From positions 1 through 64,000 of the forward strand of contig JAJEAI010000143.1 of NCBI GenBank assembly GCA_022824205.1: a stretch of DNA of 64,000 bases, read 5' to 3'. The DNA is from Candidatus Binatia bacterium (GTDB taxonomy: Bacteria; Desulfobacterota; Binatia; UBA9968; JAJDTQ01). The position numbers were made by a program, and so were the translations under genes. Shown piece by piece: positions 1 through 9,742 of this stretch (positions are counted from its first letter, which is position 1; each line of letters opens with the position of its first letter). The notes below the pieces were generated by a model. It saw nothing but the letters and a program-made list of their open reading frames with translations, ran no database searches and was not told the origin of the DNA.

Positions 1-127
1 AGTCGAAGGGCGCCAACACGATTGATCGGAGTCTTCTCAAGGTTGTTCGCCGGGGACGGTAACACCGACCAGCGGCACTGTCAAAGCTCCGCGCCCGCGG
101 CGGTGGTGGGGGTGCCGGGAACCGGTT
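1..127. other. Window edge, no gene called
   Basis: No coding frame in this edge segment could be supported. Bases 3-13 read GTCGAAGGGCG, which is the end of the short dispersed repeat also seen near 4.3, 43.5 and 54.8 kb. This suggests the window opens at the tail of such an intergenic repeat in front of the folate cluster. Confidence 0.4.
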
Positions 128-859
128 ATGATGGCCTTCATGTCCACCTCCAAGGGGGCCGCCCTCGTCACCGGCGGAGCCAGGCGCATCGGCGCGGCCA
201 TCGCGCTGGCGCTGGCGCAACACGGCTACGACGTGGCGCTTCACTTCCACACCTCGGTGGAGCCCGCCCAACGCACGGCCAAGGAGATCACGGGACTGGG
301 CCGCCGGTGCCGGGTGTTCCGCTGCGACCTGAACGATCACGACGAGACGGCCGCGCTCATCCCGAGCGTGCGGGAGCAGTTCCCGCGCTTGAACGTCCTC
401 GTCAACAACGCCTCCGTCTTCGAACCCGCCACCCTGCGCGCGACCGGGCGCGACCTCTTCGAGCGCCACTTCAACATCCATTTCAGGGCGCCCTTCTTCC
501 TGACGCAGGCCTTCGCCGAGGGCTGCTCCGCGGGGCAGGTCATCAACATCCTCGACACGCGGGTGCGCGCCTCCGACCCGCGGCACGCGGCCTATACCCT
601 GTCCAAGAAGGCGCTCCTCGAGCTGACCCGGATGGCCGCGCGCGAACTCGGACCCGCCATCCGCGTGAACGGCGTGGCGCCCGGGATGATCCTGCCGCCG
701 CCGGGCGGCGTGGTGGACGAACTGGAGCGGCGCAGCGCCGGGCTCCCCTTGAAACGCATCGGCGACACGGCTAACGTGGTCGCCGCGGTGCTGTTCCTCA
801 TCGACAACCCCTTCGTCACGGGCGAGTGCGTCTACGTCGACGGCGGGGAGCACCTGTAA
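128..859 (+). CDS. folM: SDR-family pteridine reductase (FolM/PTR1-like)
   Basis: Short-chain dehydrogenase of 243 residues, probably an NADPH-dependent reductase of dihydromonapterin or dihydrofolate. The N-terminal Rossmann motif TGGARRIG is at residues 15-22 and NNAS at 93-96. The catalytic set is D143, Y156 and K160: an Asp 13 residues before the Tyr, as in PTR1 and FolM, where classical SDRs have Ser. Co-location with folB and folK, whose start lies 23 bp downstream, supports a pteridine role. ATG codons at 131 and 140 are alternative starts, and no strong ribosome site decides between them. FolM-like identity is inferred from active site and context; a generic SDR reductase is the alternative. 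Confidence 0.75.
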   Translation: MMAFMSTSKGAALVTGGARRIGAAIALALAQHGYDVALHFHTSVEPAQRTAKEITGLGRRCRVFRCDLNDHDETAALIPSVREQFPRLNVLVNNASVFEPATLRATGRDLFERHFNIHFRAPFFLTQAFAEGCSAGQVINILDTRVRASDPRHAAYTLSKKALLELTRMAARELGPAIRVNGVAPGMILPPPGGVVDELERRSAGLPLKRIGDTANVVAAVLFLIDNPFVTGECVYVDGGEHL

Positions 860-882
860 CCGCGCACCCGCGCCGCCGTGCC

Positions 883-1266
883 ATGATCCATCGAAACCCC
901 GTCAAGATCACCATCGAGAACCTGCGCCTGCGCACCATCATCGGCATCAACGAGTGGGAGCGCCACACCCGGCAGGACGTGGTCGTCAACGTCGAGCTCG
1001 AGCTTCTGGCGGGCACCGCCTTCCCGCGCGACGCCATCGATGAGACAGTGGACTACAAGCGGCTCAACAAGCGCATCATCGAGGAGGTGGAGGCGTCGTC
1101 CTTCTTCCTCGTCGAAAAGCTGTGCGACCATGTGCTCGGACTGGTGATGGACGACCCCCGGGTCGCGCGCGGACGCGTGCGCGTGGCCAAGCCGGGCGCG
1201 CTCCGCTTCACCGATTCCGTGTCCGTCGAATGCTCGGCGGAGAGGACCGGCCCGGAGAGCGCATGA
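883..1266 (+). CDS. folB: Dihydroneopterin aldolase
   Basis: About 127 residues, the usual size of FolB, which converts 7,8-dihydroneopterin to 6-hydroxymethyl-7,8-dihydropterin in folate synthesis. The family signature is clear: an N-terminal strand ending in RTIIGINEWER, DETVDYKRLNKRI in the middle, and a conserved SFFLVEKLCDHV helix with the Glu-Lys pair, followed by VRVAKPGAL. The ATG at 883 is chosen because homology begins there; an in-frame extension to 826 would overlap the upstream reductase. Its stop overlaps the folK start (ATGA), so the two are almost certainly translationally coupled. Confidence 0.92.
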   Translation: MIHRNPVKITIENLRLRTIIGINEWERHTRQDVVVNVELELLAGTAFPRDAIDETVDYKRLNKRIIEEVEASSFFLVEKLCDHVLGLVMDDPRVARGRVRVAKPGALRFTDSVSVECSAERTGPESA

Positions 1267-1646
1267 ACCGCGCCGTCATCGGTGTCGGCTCCAACATCGA
1301 GCCCGAGCGCAACGTGCCGGAAGCGCGCCGGCACATCGCCCAGCGGCACCGGGTCGTGGCCGCGTCGCCGTTCGTGCAGACCCGCCCCGTGGGCTACGCG
1401 GACCAGCCGGACTTCACCAACGGCGCGCTGCTCGTCGAAACGGCCGTGGACCGGGAGCGGCTCCGGGCCGACCTCAAGGCCATCGAGACCATGCTGGGAC
1501 GCCAACCCGGCGAGAACCGCTACGGCCCCCGGGCCATCGATCTCGACATCGTCGTGTGGAACGGCCGCATCGTGGACCTCGACTTCTACACCCGCGAGTT
1601 CCTCCGCGAGGCGGTGATGGCGGTGCTCCCGGACCTGGAACCGTGA
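1263..1646 (+). CDS. folK: 2-amino-4-hydroxy-6-hydroxymethyldihydropteridine diphosphokinase
   Basis: HPPK of 127 residues, transferring pyrophosphate from ATP to 6-hydroxymethyl-7,8-dihydropterin, the step after FolB. It begins with VIGVGSNIEPERN, has the substrate-loop segment FVQTRPVGYADQPDFTNGAL, and carries the signature YGPRAIDLDIVVWN near residue 90 with the two metal-binding Asp residues of DLDI. It is slightly shorter than E. coli FolK. The start at 1263 overlaps the folB stop as ATGA. The last stop base is shared with the start of the next gene (TGATG), so four genes may be co-transcribed. Confidence 0.93.
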   Translation: MNRAVIGVGSNIEPERNVPEARRHIAQRHRVVAASPFVQTRPVGYADQPDFTNGALLVETAVDRERLRADLKAIETMLGRQPGENRYGPRAIDLDIVVWNGRIVDLDFYTREFLREAVMAVLPDLEP

Positions 1647-2659
1647 TGCGACCCCGTCCACACTCAATCTGCCCGCGGCCCGCCCGCGCCCTCGCCTTCG
1701 CGCTGTCGCTCGCCGGCGTCGTGATCGCGGCCGATGGATTCGCGAGCCGGTTTACGGTCACGGCGCTCCCGGTGACGCTGGAACCGGGGGACCCCGGCGC
1801 CACCCGGGTCGGCCGGCTGGCGTTCCTGCGCGGGTTCGAGCTTTCGTCCGACCATAAGCGCTTCGGCGGGCTTTCCGGTCTGAGCGTCAGCCCGGACGGC
1901 AAGCAGCTTCACGCGGTTTCCGACCGCGGCTACTGGGTCACCGCCGCTCTCACCCACGATCGCCAGGACCGACTCACGACGTTCGGCTCGTGGCGTGACG
2001 GACCCCTGCTGACCCCGGCGGGCAAACGGACAGGGCTCTACGAGCACGACGCGGAAGGGCTCGCGCGAGATTCCCGGGGCGCGTTCCTGGTGTCTTTCGA
2101 GGGGAAGCACCGGATCTGGCGCTATCCCGCGCGACTGAGCGCGCATCCCGAGCCGGTCGCGACTCCACGGGGCCTGCGGCACGCGCCCGTGAACGGCGGA
2201 CTCGAAGGCATCACCGTGCTCTCCGACGGCACCCTTCTGGGGATCACCGAGAAGCACGGCAATCCCGACGGCAGCCTCAAGGGCTGGTTCATGAAGGCCC
2301 GCATGACCCACGAGTTCGCCTACATCCCCGCCGACGGCTACAGCCCCACCGACGTTGCGGCAACACCCGGCGGCGACGTGCTGCTGCTCGAACGCAGCTT
2401 CGACCTGTTGCGCATGCGCGTGCGCGTCGTGCGTCTGTCGGGGGAACGCCTGCGGCAAGCCCGGCGGAAGCCGGGGACGCGGGTACGCGGGGAAGTGATG
2501 GCCGACCTCAAGCGCCCGTTGTCGGTGGACAACTTCGAGGGCCTCGCTCTGCGGCGCGACCGGGCGGGACGCATGTTGCTCTACATGGTCTCCGACGACA
2601 ACTTCCTGCCGCTCCAGCGGACTCTGCTGCTCCAGTTCCGGGTGATTGATGATTCATGA
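1646..2659 (+). CDS. Secreted esterase-like/phytase-like beta-propeller protein
   Basis: 337 residues with an N-terminal signal peptide (basic start, hydrophobic ALAFALSLAGVVIAADG). The mature part resembles the phytase-like domain family PF13449: GLSGLSVSPDGKQLHAVSDRG near residue 75, DAEGLARDSRGAFLVSFE, GLEGITVLSDGTLLGITE, and a final DNFEGLALRRD with MVSDDNFLP. These repeated acidic-glycine strands suggest a propeller and a metal-dependent hydrolase exported to the periplasm. The substrate is unknown. The ATG overlaps the folK stop (TGATG), so it reads as the last gene of the folate operon although no functional link is obvious. Confidence 0.75.
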   Translation: MRPRPHSICPRPARALAFALSLAGVVIAADGFASRFTVTALPVTLEPGDPGATRVGRLAFLRGFELSSDHKRFGGLSGLSVSPDGKQLHAVSDRGYWVTAALTHDRQDRLTTFGSWRDGPLLTPAGKRTGLYEHDAEGLARDSRGAFLVSFEGKHRIWRYPARLSAHPEPVATPRGLRHAPVNGGLEGITVLSDGTLLGITEKHGNPDGSLKGWFMKARMTHEFAYIPADGYSPTDVAATPGGDVLLLERSFDLLRMRVRVVRLSGERLRQARRKPGTRVRGEVMADLKRPLSVDNFEGLALRRDRAGRMLLYMVSDDNFLPLQRTLLLQFRVIDDS

Positions 2660-2714
2660 TTTACCGACTAGGATTTGAATCCCGCGAGTACGAATCCATC
2701 CCTTGGGGGTACAC

Positions 2715-3758
2715 ATGAGCGTTCAACAGATCGAACAGAAGCCACTGGAGAACCTGAGCCTGGACGAGTTGCGGCAACTCTTTCACGCGCGGGTCAAGCC
2801 CGAGGCCATCGAGCACGTCATGGGCGCGGCGGAGAGCCACTCCACGCTCAAGCGCAACCGCACCGCGCTGGACCGCCTGCTGTTCCGCCAGCGCATCTTC
2901 CACGACGTCACCGATCCCGACACCTCCGTCGAGCTGTTCGGGCACAGGCTGCCCTCTCCCGCGATGATCGGCCCGGTGGGGAGCTTCCGGCTGGTGCGCA
3001 AGAACGGCGAGCACGAGGTGGCGGAGGGAGGCGACCTGTTCGGCACCATGGTGTTCATCAGCGGCGCAACCCAGTCCACGGTGGACCAGTGGGCGGAGGG
3101 AATCTCCACGCCGCTGGTGTACATGGCTTACCTCAGCAAGGGACGGGACAAGGTGTTGAGCGCCGTGCGGCGCGCGGACGAGATCGGTTACGCCGCGGTC
3201 GGACTCACCATGGACACGCTGCAACCCACCAAGCTGGGAGACCGGGTGCCGCTGTCGTCGGACGGCAAGCCGCGCACGGTTCACCTGTCCTCCCCGGACG
3301 ACGTCGCCTGGCTCAAGAACGAGGTGTCGGTTCCCGTGGTGGTGAAGGGGATCATGAACCCGGACGACGCGCGCATCGCCATCGACGCCGGCGCCGACTG
3401 CCTGGTGGTGTCGAACCACGGCGGCCGCATCCTCGATTTCAACCGCGCCGCCATCGAGGTGCTGCCGGAGGTGGTGGACGCGGCCGCCGGGCGCGTGCCG
3501 GTGTTGCTCGACAGCGGCGCACGCCGGGGCGGCGACATCGCCAAGGCGCTGGCCCTGGGCGCCAAGGCCGTGCTCCTGGGACGGCCCATCTGCTGGGGCC
3601 TCGGCGCCGCCGGCCCCGAAGGGGTGGCGCGGGTGCTGACGATACTCACCGATGAACTGAAGCGCGTGATGATCATGACCGGCACCGCCACGATCCGGGA
3701 CATCACGCCAGCGCTCCTGAGTCTGGACCCCGACAACGTCTGGTTCAGGGGCCTGTAG
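2715..3758 (+). CDS. FMN-dependent alpha-hydroxy acid dehydrogenase
   Basis: 347-residue TIM-barrel flavoprotein of the lactate/glycolate/mandelate oxidase family, expected to oxidise an L-2-hydroxy acid to the 2-oxo acid. The key signature is SNHGGRILDF near residue 236, with the catalytic His and substrate Arg. The FMN phosphate segment follows: LLDSGARRGGDIAKALALGAKA and GRPICWGLGAAGPEGV. A Lys on the preceding strand (VVVKGIMN) is also conserved. ATG 2715 is chosen over the in-frame TTG at 2703 because a GGGGG ribosome site lies just upstream. It stands 40 bp before the RidA gene, so the two may act together on an amino or hydroxy acid. Confidence 0.85.
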   Translation: MSVQQIEQKPLENLSLDELRQLFHARVKPEAIEHVMGAAESHSTLKRNRTALDRLLFRQRIFHDVTDPDTSVELFGHRLPSPAMIGPVGSFRLVRKNGEHEVAEGGDLFGTMVFISGATQSTVDQWAEGISTPLVYMAYLSKGRDKVLSAVRRADEIGYAAVGLTMDTLQPTKLGDRVPLSSDGKPRTVHLSSPDDVAWLKNEVSVPVVVKGIMNPDDARIAIDAGADCLVVSNHGGRILDFNRAAIEVLPEVVDAAAGRVPVLLDSGARRGGDIAKALALGAKAVLLGRPICWGLGAAGPEGVARVLTILTDELKRVMIMTGTATIRDITPALLSLDPDNVWFRGL

Positions 3759-3798
3759 AGTCCCGGACAGGCAACGCACGGTTTTCACGGAGGTCGAA

Positions 3799-4263
3799 AT
3801 GAGTGCCGAAGAACGTCTGAAGGAACTGAACCTGAGCCTGCCGCCCACTCCGCGGCCCATGGCCAACTACGTCAGCGCGGTGCGGACGGGGCCGCTCTTG
3901 TATCTCGCCGGGCACGGTCCCCTGGGGAACGACCGCAAGGCCATCTTCCACGGCAAGCTCGGACGCGACCTGACCGTGGAACAGGGCTACGAGGCGGCAC
4001 GCCAAACGGCGCTCAACACCCTGGTCACGCTCCGGGCGGAGCTCGGCAGCCTCGACCGGGTGCGCCGCATCGTCAAGGTGCTGGGCATGGTCAACGCCGA
4101 TCCCGAATTCCACAAGACCCCGCAGGTGATCAACGGCTTCTCGGACCTGATGGTGGAAGTGTTCGGCGAGAGCATCGGCAAGCACGCCCGCTCCGCGGTG
4201 GGCATGGCGACGCTCCCCAACGGGATCCCGGTAGAGATCGAGTCCATCTACGAGGTCGAATGA
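3799..4263 (+). CDS. RidA/YjgF-YER057c-UK114 family protein (long type)
   Basis: 154 residues, longer than E. coli RidA, matching the roughly 150-residue subgroup of the YjgF superfamily. Seen are YLAGHGPLG on the second strand, TALNTLVTLRAELGSLDRV in the helix, and VINGFSDLMVEVFGE with HARSAVGMATLPNGIPVEIE at the C-terminus. Family members form trimers that deaminate reactive enamines/imines or catalyse related hydrolysis. This one has Ser/Ala at positions where RidA uses Arg, so activity is uncertain. A GGAGG lies directly before ATG 3799. It sits in tandem with the hydroxy-acid dehydrogenase, suggesting a shared catabolic job. Confidence 0.82.
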   Translation: MSAEERLKELNLSLPPTPRPMANYVSAVRTGPLLYLAGHGPLGNDRKAIFHGKLGRDLTVEQGYEAARQTALNTLVTLRAELGSLDRVRRIVKVLGMVNADPEFHKTPQVINGFSDLMVEVFGESIGKHARSAVGMATLPNGIPVEIESIYEVE

Positions 4264-4270
4264 CGGTTCC

Positions 4271-4343
4271 GTTCGTCCTGGGCCCTTCGTCAAGCTCAGG
4301 ACCGCGGGAGCGAAGCCGCGTCGAAGGGCGCGCCCTTCGACGC
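4271..4343. repeat. Dispersed intergenic repeat with 26-bp perfect palindrome
   Basis: The segment starts GTTCGTCCTG and runs to TCGAAGGGCG. Bases 4318-4343 form a perfect palindrome with two 13-base arms (GCGTCGAAGGGCG and its complement). Related sequence occurs at 43486-43546 and 54787-54841 and at the window's first bases. It behaves like a REP element lying between transcription units. Confidence 0.6.
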
Positions 4344-4448
4344 AGCGTTCCGCACCTTCGACGGAATAGTCGACCGCCGGCATGGCGCGACGTGGCGGAA
4401 ACCCGCCAATCCCCTGGAAACACGCCACCTTTCCCTCACTACCGCCGT

Positions 4449-4463
4449 TGGCACGGAAAATGC
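4449..4463 (+). promoter_or_regulatory. Sigma-54 (RpoN) promoter for the htrA locus
   Basis: TGGCACGGAAAATGC matches the -24/-12 consensus TGGCACG-N4-TTGC with one mismatch, and has the required 10 bases between GG and GC. Transcription would start near 4475, leaving a short leader before the AAGGAGG ribosome site (4488-4494) and ATG 4502. A sigma-54 activator with the GAFTGA motif is encoded two genes downstream. Confidence 0.7.
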
Positions 4464-4501
4464 GTCCTTGTACGGCACCATTTTCCGAAGGAGGTAGCTC
4501 A

Positions 4502-5983
4502 ATGCTCCGTAAACCGTCTCGTTCCACATTCGTCAAGGCGTTGGGCGTGTGCGCGGTGTTGCTCGCCGTGATCGCCCTGGCCGGCGGCTTCAGCCGTCCG
4601 CCTCTCAACGCATCGACCCAGCCCGCGGGGACGGAACCGCGGCCCGCGAACACCATCGTCAACCTGGTCAAGCGGGTGAGCCCGGCGGTGGTCAACATCA
4701 CCGCCAAGGGCGATACCCGGGCGGCCAGCCTTTCCGAGCGCTTCGGCCATCAATGGCCCGAGGCCTGGCGCAAGTTCTTCGAGGCGCCGCCGTTCTCCAT
4801 GCCCAACCCCTTCGGGATGCCCGAGGCCCCTTCCCGGCCGAGGAGAAGCCGCTCCTTCGGTTCCGGCGTGATCATCGACGGAAAAGGCCTGATCCTGACC
4901 AACCACCACGTGGTAAGCGGCCGGGAAAACATGACTATTGCCGTCACCCTCTCCGACGACAACGAGTTCGAGGGGGAGATCATCGGCACGGACGAAAAGA
5001 CCGACATCGCCTTGATCCGCATCAATCCCGGCTACAAGCTGCCGACGGTGCCGTTGGGGGATTCCGACAGTCTGGAGATCGGCGAGAGCGTGCTCGCCAT
5101 CGGCAACCCGTTCGGGCTCGACCGCACGGTGACGTCCGGGATCGTCAGCGCCAAGGGACGCCGCATCGGCGCGGGACCCTACGACAACTTCATCCAGACC
5201 GACGCCTCCATCAACCCGGGCAACTCCGGCGGCCCCCTCATCAACCATCACGGCGAGGTGGTGGGCATCAACACCGCCATCTACAGCCGTGGCGGGGGCA
5301 ACGTGGGCATCGGCTTCGCCATCCCCATCAACCTGGTGAAGGAGGTGTTGCCGCAGCTCCGGAACGACGGCCGGGTCACGCGCGGCTGGCTGGGCGTCTC
5401 GCTGCAGAAGGTGACGCCGCTCCTGGCGGAATCGTTGGGGATCGGTGAAGCGCGCGGCGCGCTGGTGGCCGAAGTCCTGCCGGACACGCCCGCGCACAAG
5501 GCCGGCTTCAGGGCGGGTGACGTCATCGTGGAGTTCGACCGGAAAGCGGTCAGGGAATCGGGGGACCTGCCCATGATCGTCGCCCGGACCCCGGTGGGCA
5601 AGGCCGTGGACGTGAAGGTGCTGCGTGACCGCGACGAGCGGACGCTCCGGGTGGAGATCGGCGAGTTGGTGGACGAGAATGCCGTGGCGTCCGTGGAACA
5701 GGGCTCCGACCTGGGACTGACGGTCCTCGAGGTGACCGACGGCGTAGCCAAGCGATACTCCCTCAAGCGCGCCGCGGGCGTGCTGGTAACCGGCGTCAAG
5801 CCGGGCAGTCCCGCGGACCAGGCCGGGTTGCGCCGAGGGGACGTGATCCTGGAGATGAACCGGACGGCCATCCCCAACCTGGAGGCATACAAGAAGGCCC
5901 TGGAGAAGCTCGACAAGGGGGGCAACGCGCTGTTCCTCGTGCAACGCGGCGACGCCAAGAGGTTCTTTGTCGCCAGGGGCTGA
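4502..5983 (+). CDS. degP: HtrA/DegP-family periplasmic serine protease
   Basis: 493 residues. A hydrophobic segment at about 10-30 serves as signal or anchor, followed by the trypsin-like protease domain with the full triad: H136 in LTNHHVV, D168 in KTDIALI, and S242 in NPGNSGGPL. Two PDZ domains follow (roughly 290-380 and 395-485), each with the carboxylate-binding loop and GxRxGDVI-type helix (AGFRAGDVIVEFD; AGLRRGDVILEMN). That is the DegP/DegQ/MucD layout for degrading misfolded envelope proteins. ATG 4502 is fixed by AAGGAGG eight bases upstream and by the signal sequence. A sigma-54 promoter precedes it and a two-component pair follows. Confidence 0.93.
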   Translation: MLRKPSRSTFVKALGVCAVLLAVIALAGGFSRPPLNASTQPAGTEPRPANTIVNLVKRVSPAVVNITAKGDTRAASLSERFGHQWPEAWRKFFEAPPFSMPNPFGMPEAPSRPRRSRSFGSGVIIDGKGLILTNHHVVSGRENMTIAVTLSDDNEFEGEIIGTDEKTDIALIRINPGYKLPTVPLGDSDSLEIGESVLAIGNPFGLDRTVTSGIVSAKGRRIGAGPYDNFIQTDASINPGNSGGPLINHHGEVVGINTAIYSRGGGNVGIGFAIPINLVKEVLPQLRNDGRVTRGWLGVSLQKVTPLLAESLGIGEARGALVAEVLPDTPAHKAGFRAGDVIVEFDRKAVRESGDLPMIVARTPVGKAVDVKVLRDRDERTLRVEIGELVDENAVASVEQGSDLGLTVLEVTDGVAKRYSLKRAAGVLVTGVKPGSPADQAGLRRGDVILEMNRTAIPNLEAYKKALEKLDKGGNALFLVQRGDAKRFFVARG

Positions 5984-6050
5984 CGCCGGTGCGGCGGCGG
6001 ACGCGCTCCGGCGCAACGCCGGAACGCCGGGGCAGGCTTGGAAGACTGGA

Positions 6051-6081
6051 GGCCGATGGGACGAAAGCAGTCCCGTCGGCC
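6051..6081 (+). terminator. Hairpin after htrA, possible terminator
   Basis: GGCCGATGGGAC and GTCCCGTCGGCC form a 12-base stem with one mismatch around the 7-base loop GAAAGCA. No T-run follows, only CTTGT, so it may be a weak or factor-assisted terminator or an RNA-stabilising structure between htrA and the kinase gene. Confidence 0.4.
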
Positions 6082-6120
6082 CTTGTCGTGGCAGGGTCCG
6101 GCGCGGGACGCCGGGCCTGT

Positions 6121-6148
6121 TGCCAACTTCCCGGCCGTTTGTATAATG
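6121..6148 (+). promoter_or_regulatory. Sigma-70-type promoter for the two-component operon
   Basis: TTGCCA (6121-6126), a 16-base spacer and a perfect TATAAT (6143-6148) lie 62 bases before the kinase start. The perfect -10 box in such GC-rich surroundings makes it credible. It would give constitutive expression of the kinase and regulator independent of the upstream sigma-54 promoter. Confidence 0.6.
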
Positions 6149-6209
6149 AAATTCTGTGCGCGCGAACCGACGGCGCCACCTGGAACCCGTCGCCCAATGA
6201 CATGAAACG

Positions 6210-7919
6210 ATGAAACGCACTTCGCTGGTCCCGTACTTCCTCGCCTCGGTCCTGCTGTTGGTGGGGCTCTTCTCGCTCTACGTGTTCTACGAGAGCCGCT
6301 GGCTCGAGGAAGAGTTGGTGCGGCAGGTCGAGGTCAAGGCGCTGGCGCTTACCCGCACCATGGAAACCAGCGCCAAGAAATCCATCAAGGGAAACGCGCT
6401 GATCGAGGAGCTGGTACGGCAGCGGCTGTTGGACAACGCGCGGCTCATCGACCGGCTACTCACCGCCAACGCCCCCGCGCCGCTGGTACAGCGCATCAGC
6501 GCCCTCAACCATCTGCACAAGGTTGAACTCCTGGACCTTCAGGGGCGGCCATGGGTGACGCACACCGGGACCGTTGCCCTCGACGTCGACAGCCTGCTGG
6601 CGGAGTTTCGCGAACGATGGTCCGGCCAGGAATCCACGGTGCACATCTGGGGCCGGCTCTGGTCCCAACCGCGGGGACAGGCGCCCACGCTCCCGCAGCA
6701 CAAGTTCTGGGAGGACAGCGTCTTCGGCGTCGCGCTGGAAGCCCGCAGCTTCCCGGGATTCATCGCCATTCACGCCGACGCCGCCTACATGCTGAAGCTG
6801 CAGCGCGAGATCGGCGTGCAGCGCCAGATTCAGGACCTGGGGCGGCAGGAAGGCATCCACCACCTGACGCTCCTGGACAACGACTTCACCGTGCTTGCCC
6901 ATACCGATCCGGGGCTCACCGGCACGCGGATGGTGGACGACCTGAGCGCACGGGCGCGCATCACCGACCGCTCCGCCCATCGGATCGTGGAGACGGACGG
7001 CGGCGGGAGACGGTACGAACTGGTGAAGCCCATGCGTCTGGATGGCGATCCAATGGGGTTCCTCCGCATCGGCGTGTCCATGGACGCGGTGGACACGGCG
7101 TGGTGGCAGAGCCTCTGGTCCATGGTGGGGCTGGGGTGCGGCATCCTCGGTCTCGGCATGCTCGGGTTCGCGGCGATTCTCTACAACCAGCGTTTCCACA
7201 TGCAGGAGATCAAGGCGCTGGAAGCGGAAGTGGACCGGCGCGAGCACCTGTCCATGATGGGCAACCTGGCGGCCACGGTGGCCCACGAGGTGCGCAACCC
7301 GCTCAACGCCATCTCCATGGGCCTGCAGCGCCTCAAGGGGGAGTTCCAGCCGACGCAGGACGAGGGCGAATACAGCCACTTCATCGAGTTGATGCGCGCC
7401 GAGGTGCACCGCCTCAATTCCATCGTCGAAGAGTTCCTGACGCTGGCGCGGCCGTTGAACATCAAGCCGGACCTGGTGAAGGTCGACCAGTTGCTGAAGG
7501 ACCTCACGACACTGACGGAAAGCGATGCCGATTCCTCCGGCGTGGAGACCGCCGTGGTGCACCATGGCCCGCGGCCGGTGGTGAAGGCCGACCCGGACTA
7601 TCTCAAGCAGGTACTCCTGAACCTCATTCTCAACGGCCTCCAGGCCATGCCCGAGGGAGGCAAGCTGACCATCGAGACGTCGACGCACGCCGGCCGGATG
7701 CGGCTCTCGGTCAGCGACACGGGCACGGGTATCGCGCCGGAGAACCTGACACGCATCTTCGAGCCCTACTTCACCACGAAATCCGAGGGATCCGGACTTG
7801 GGCTGGCGATTGCCCGGAGGATCGTGGAGAGCCACGGCGGAACCATCGAAGTGACCAGTCATACGGGCAGCGGCACACGGTTCGACGTCGTGCTCCCGCT
7901 CGATCACACACTGACCTGA
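6210..7919 (+). CDS. Membrane sensor histidine kinase (NtrB/ZraS-like)
   Basis: 569 residues. A first membrane helix (about 8-27), a periplasmic sensor region of roughly 280 residues with a dCache-like feel, and a second membrane helix (about 305-330, WSMVGLGCGILGLGMLGFAAIL) precede a HisKA domain with phospho-acceptor H359 in VAHEVRNPLNAI. The HATPase domain shows the N box (NLILNGLQAM), G1 (SVSDTGTGIAP), F (FEPYFTTK) and G2 (GSGLGLAIARRI). Just upstream of a sigma-54 response regulator (4-base gap) and downstream of htrA, it most likely senses envelope stress or a periplasmic ligand. The signal is not identifiable from sequence. Confidence 0.9.
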   Translation: MKRTSLVPYFLASVLLLVGLFSLYVFYESRWLEEELVRQVEVKALALTRTMETSAKKSIKGNALIEELVRQRLLDNARLIDRLLTANAPAPLVQRISALNHLHKVELLDLQGRPWVTHTGTVALDVDSLLAEFRERWSGQESTVHIWGRLWSQPRGQAPTLPQHKFWEDSVFGVALEARSFPGFIAIHADAAYMLKLQREIGVQRQIQDLGRQEGIHHLTLLDNDFTVLAHTDPGLTGTRMVDDLSARARITDRSAHRIVETDGGGRRYELVKPMRLDGDPMGFLRIGVSMDAVDTAWWQSLWSMVGLGCGILGLGMLGFAAILYNQRFHMQEIKALEAEVDRREHLSMMGNLAATVAHEVRNPLNAISMGLQRLKGEFQPTQDEGEYSHFIELMRAEVHRLNSIVEEFLTLARPLNIKPDLVKVDQLLKDLTTLTESDADSSGVETAVVHHGPRPVVKADPDYLKQVLLNLILNGLQAMPEGGKLTIETSTHAGRMRLSVSDTGTGIAPENLTRIFEPYFTTKSEGSGLGLAIARRIVESHGGTIEVTSHTGSGTRFDVVLPLDHTLT

Positions 7920-7923
7920 GAGC

Positions 7924-9408
<1,485 letters not shown>

Positions 9409-9447
9409 GACGCGGCCCGCCCGGGGCCGTCGGGGCTAACTTGGTGC

Positions 9448-9476
9448 TTGACAAGGGTTATTTTCAGTGATACCGT
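9448..9476 (+). promoter_or_regulatory. Sigma-70-type promoter upstream of rpoD
   Basis: A perfect TTGACA at 9448-9453 is followed after 17 bases by TACCGT (9471-9476), which keeps the T-A----T positions of the -10 box. It lies in the 334-base gap before rpoD. The rest of that gap holds no supported gene and would form a leader of about 260 bases. Confidence 0.55.
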
Positions 9477-9742
9477 AGGTTGTTGCTGGCTTTCCTCAAG
9501 GACGAGTACCTGGTCGCATCGTATTTGGTCGTATTGCCCGGTCCTGGTGGTCCACAGGGACTGTCTCAACAAATCACTTCAGAAGCGTGCCGGATCCGCC
9601 GATCCTTCGATGACGTTGAACGAACGTCGATGTCGTCGCGAGGGCGGCGGATATTTTTAACCTGCGGATCGTTGGTGTGCCTGTCGGCCGGAAGGAGCTT
9701 GGCCCTTCCGGCGGCGGCGTAACGGAATTTGTGGAAGCCAAA

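Noticed and set aside
22-774. 250-codon plus-strand frame at the window start
   Set aside because: Arg/Gly/His-rich nonsense translation, overlapping the well-supported reductase in another frame.
4499-6220. Long open frame (573 codons) on the minus strand opposite htrA
   Set aside because: High-GC genes open the antisense frame. The translation has no family features and the plus strand carries a complete protease with catalytic triad and ribosome site. The same holds for the long antisense frames opposite glnE, the GH15 gene and the permease.
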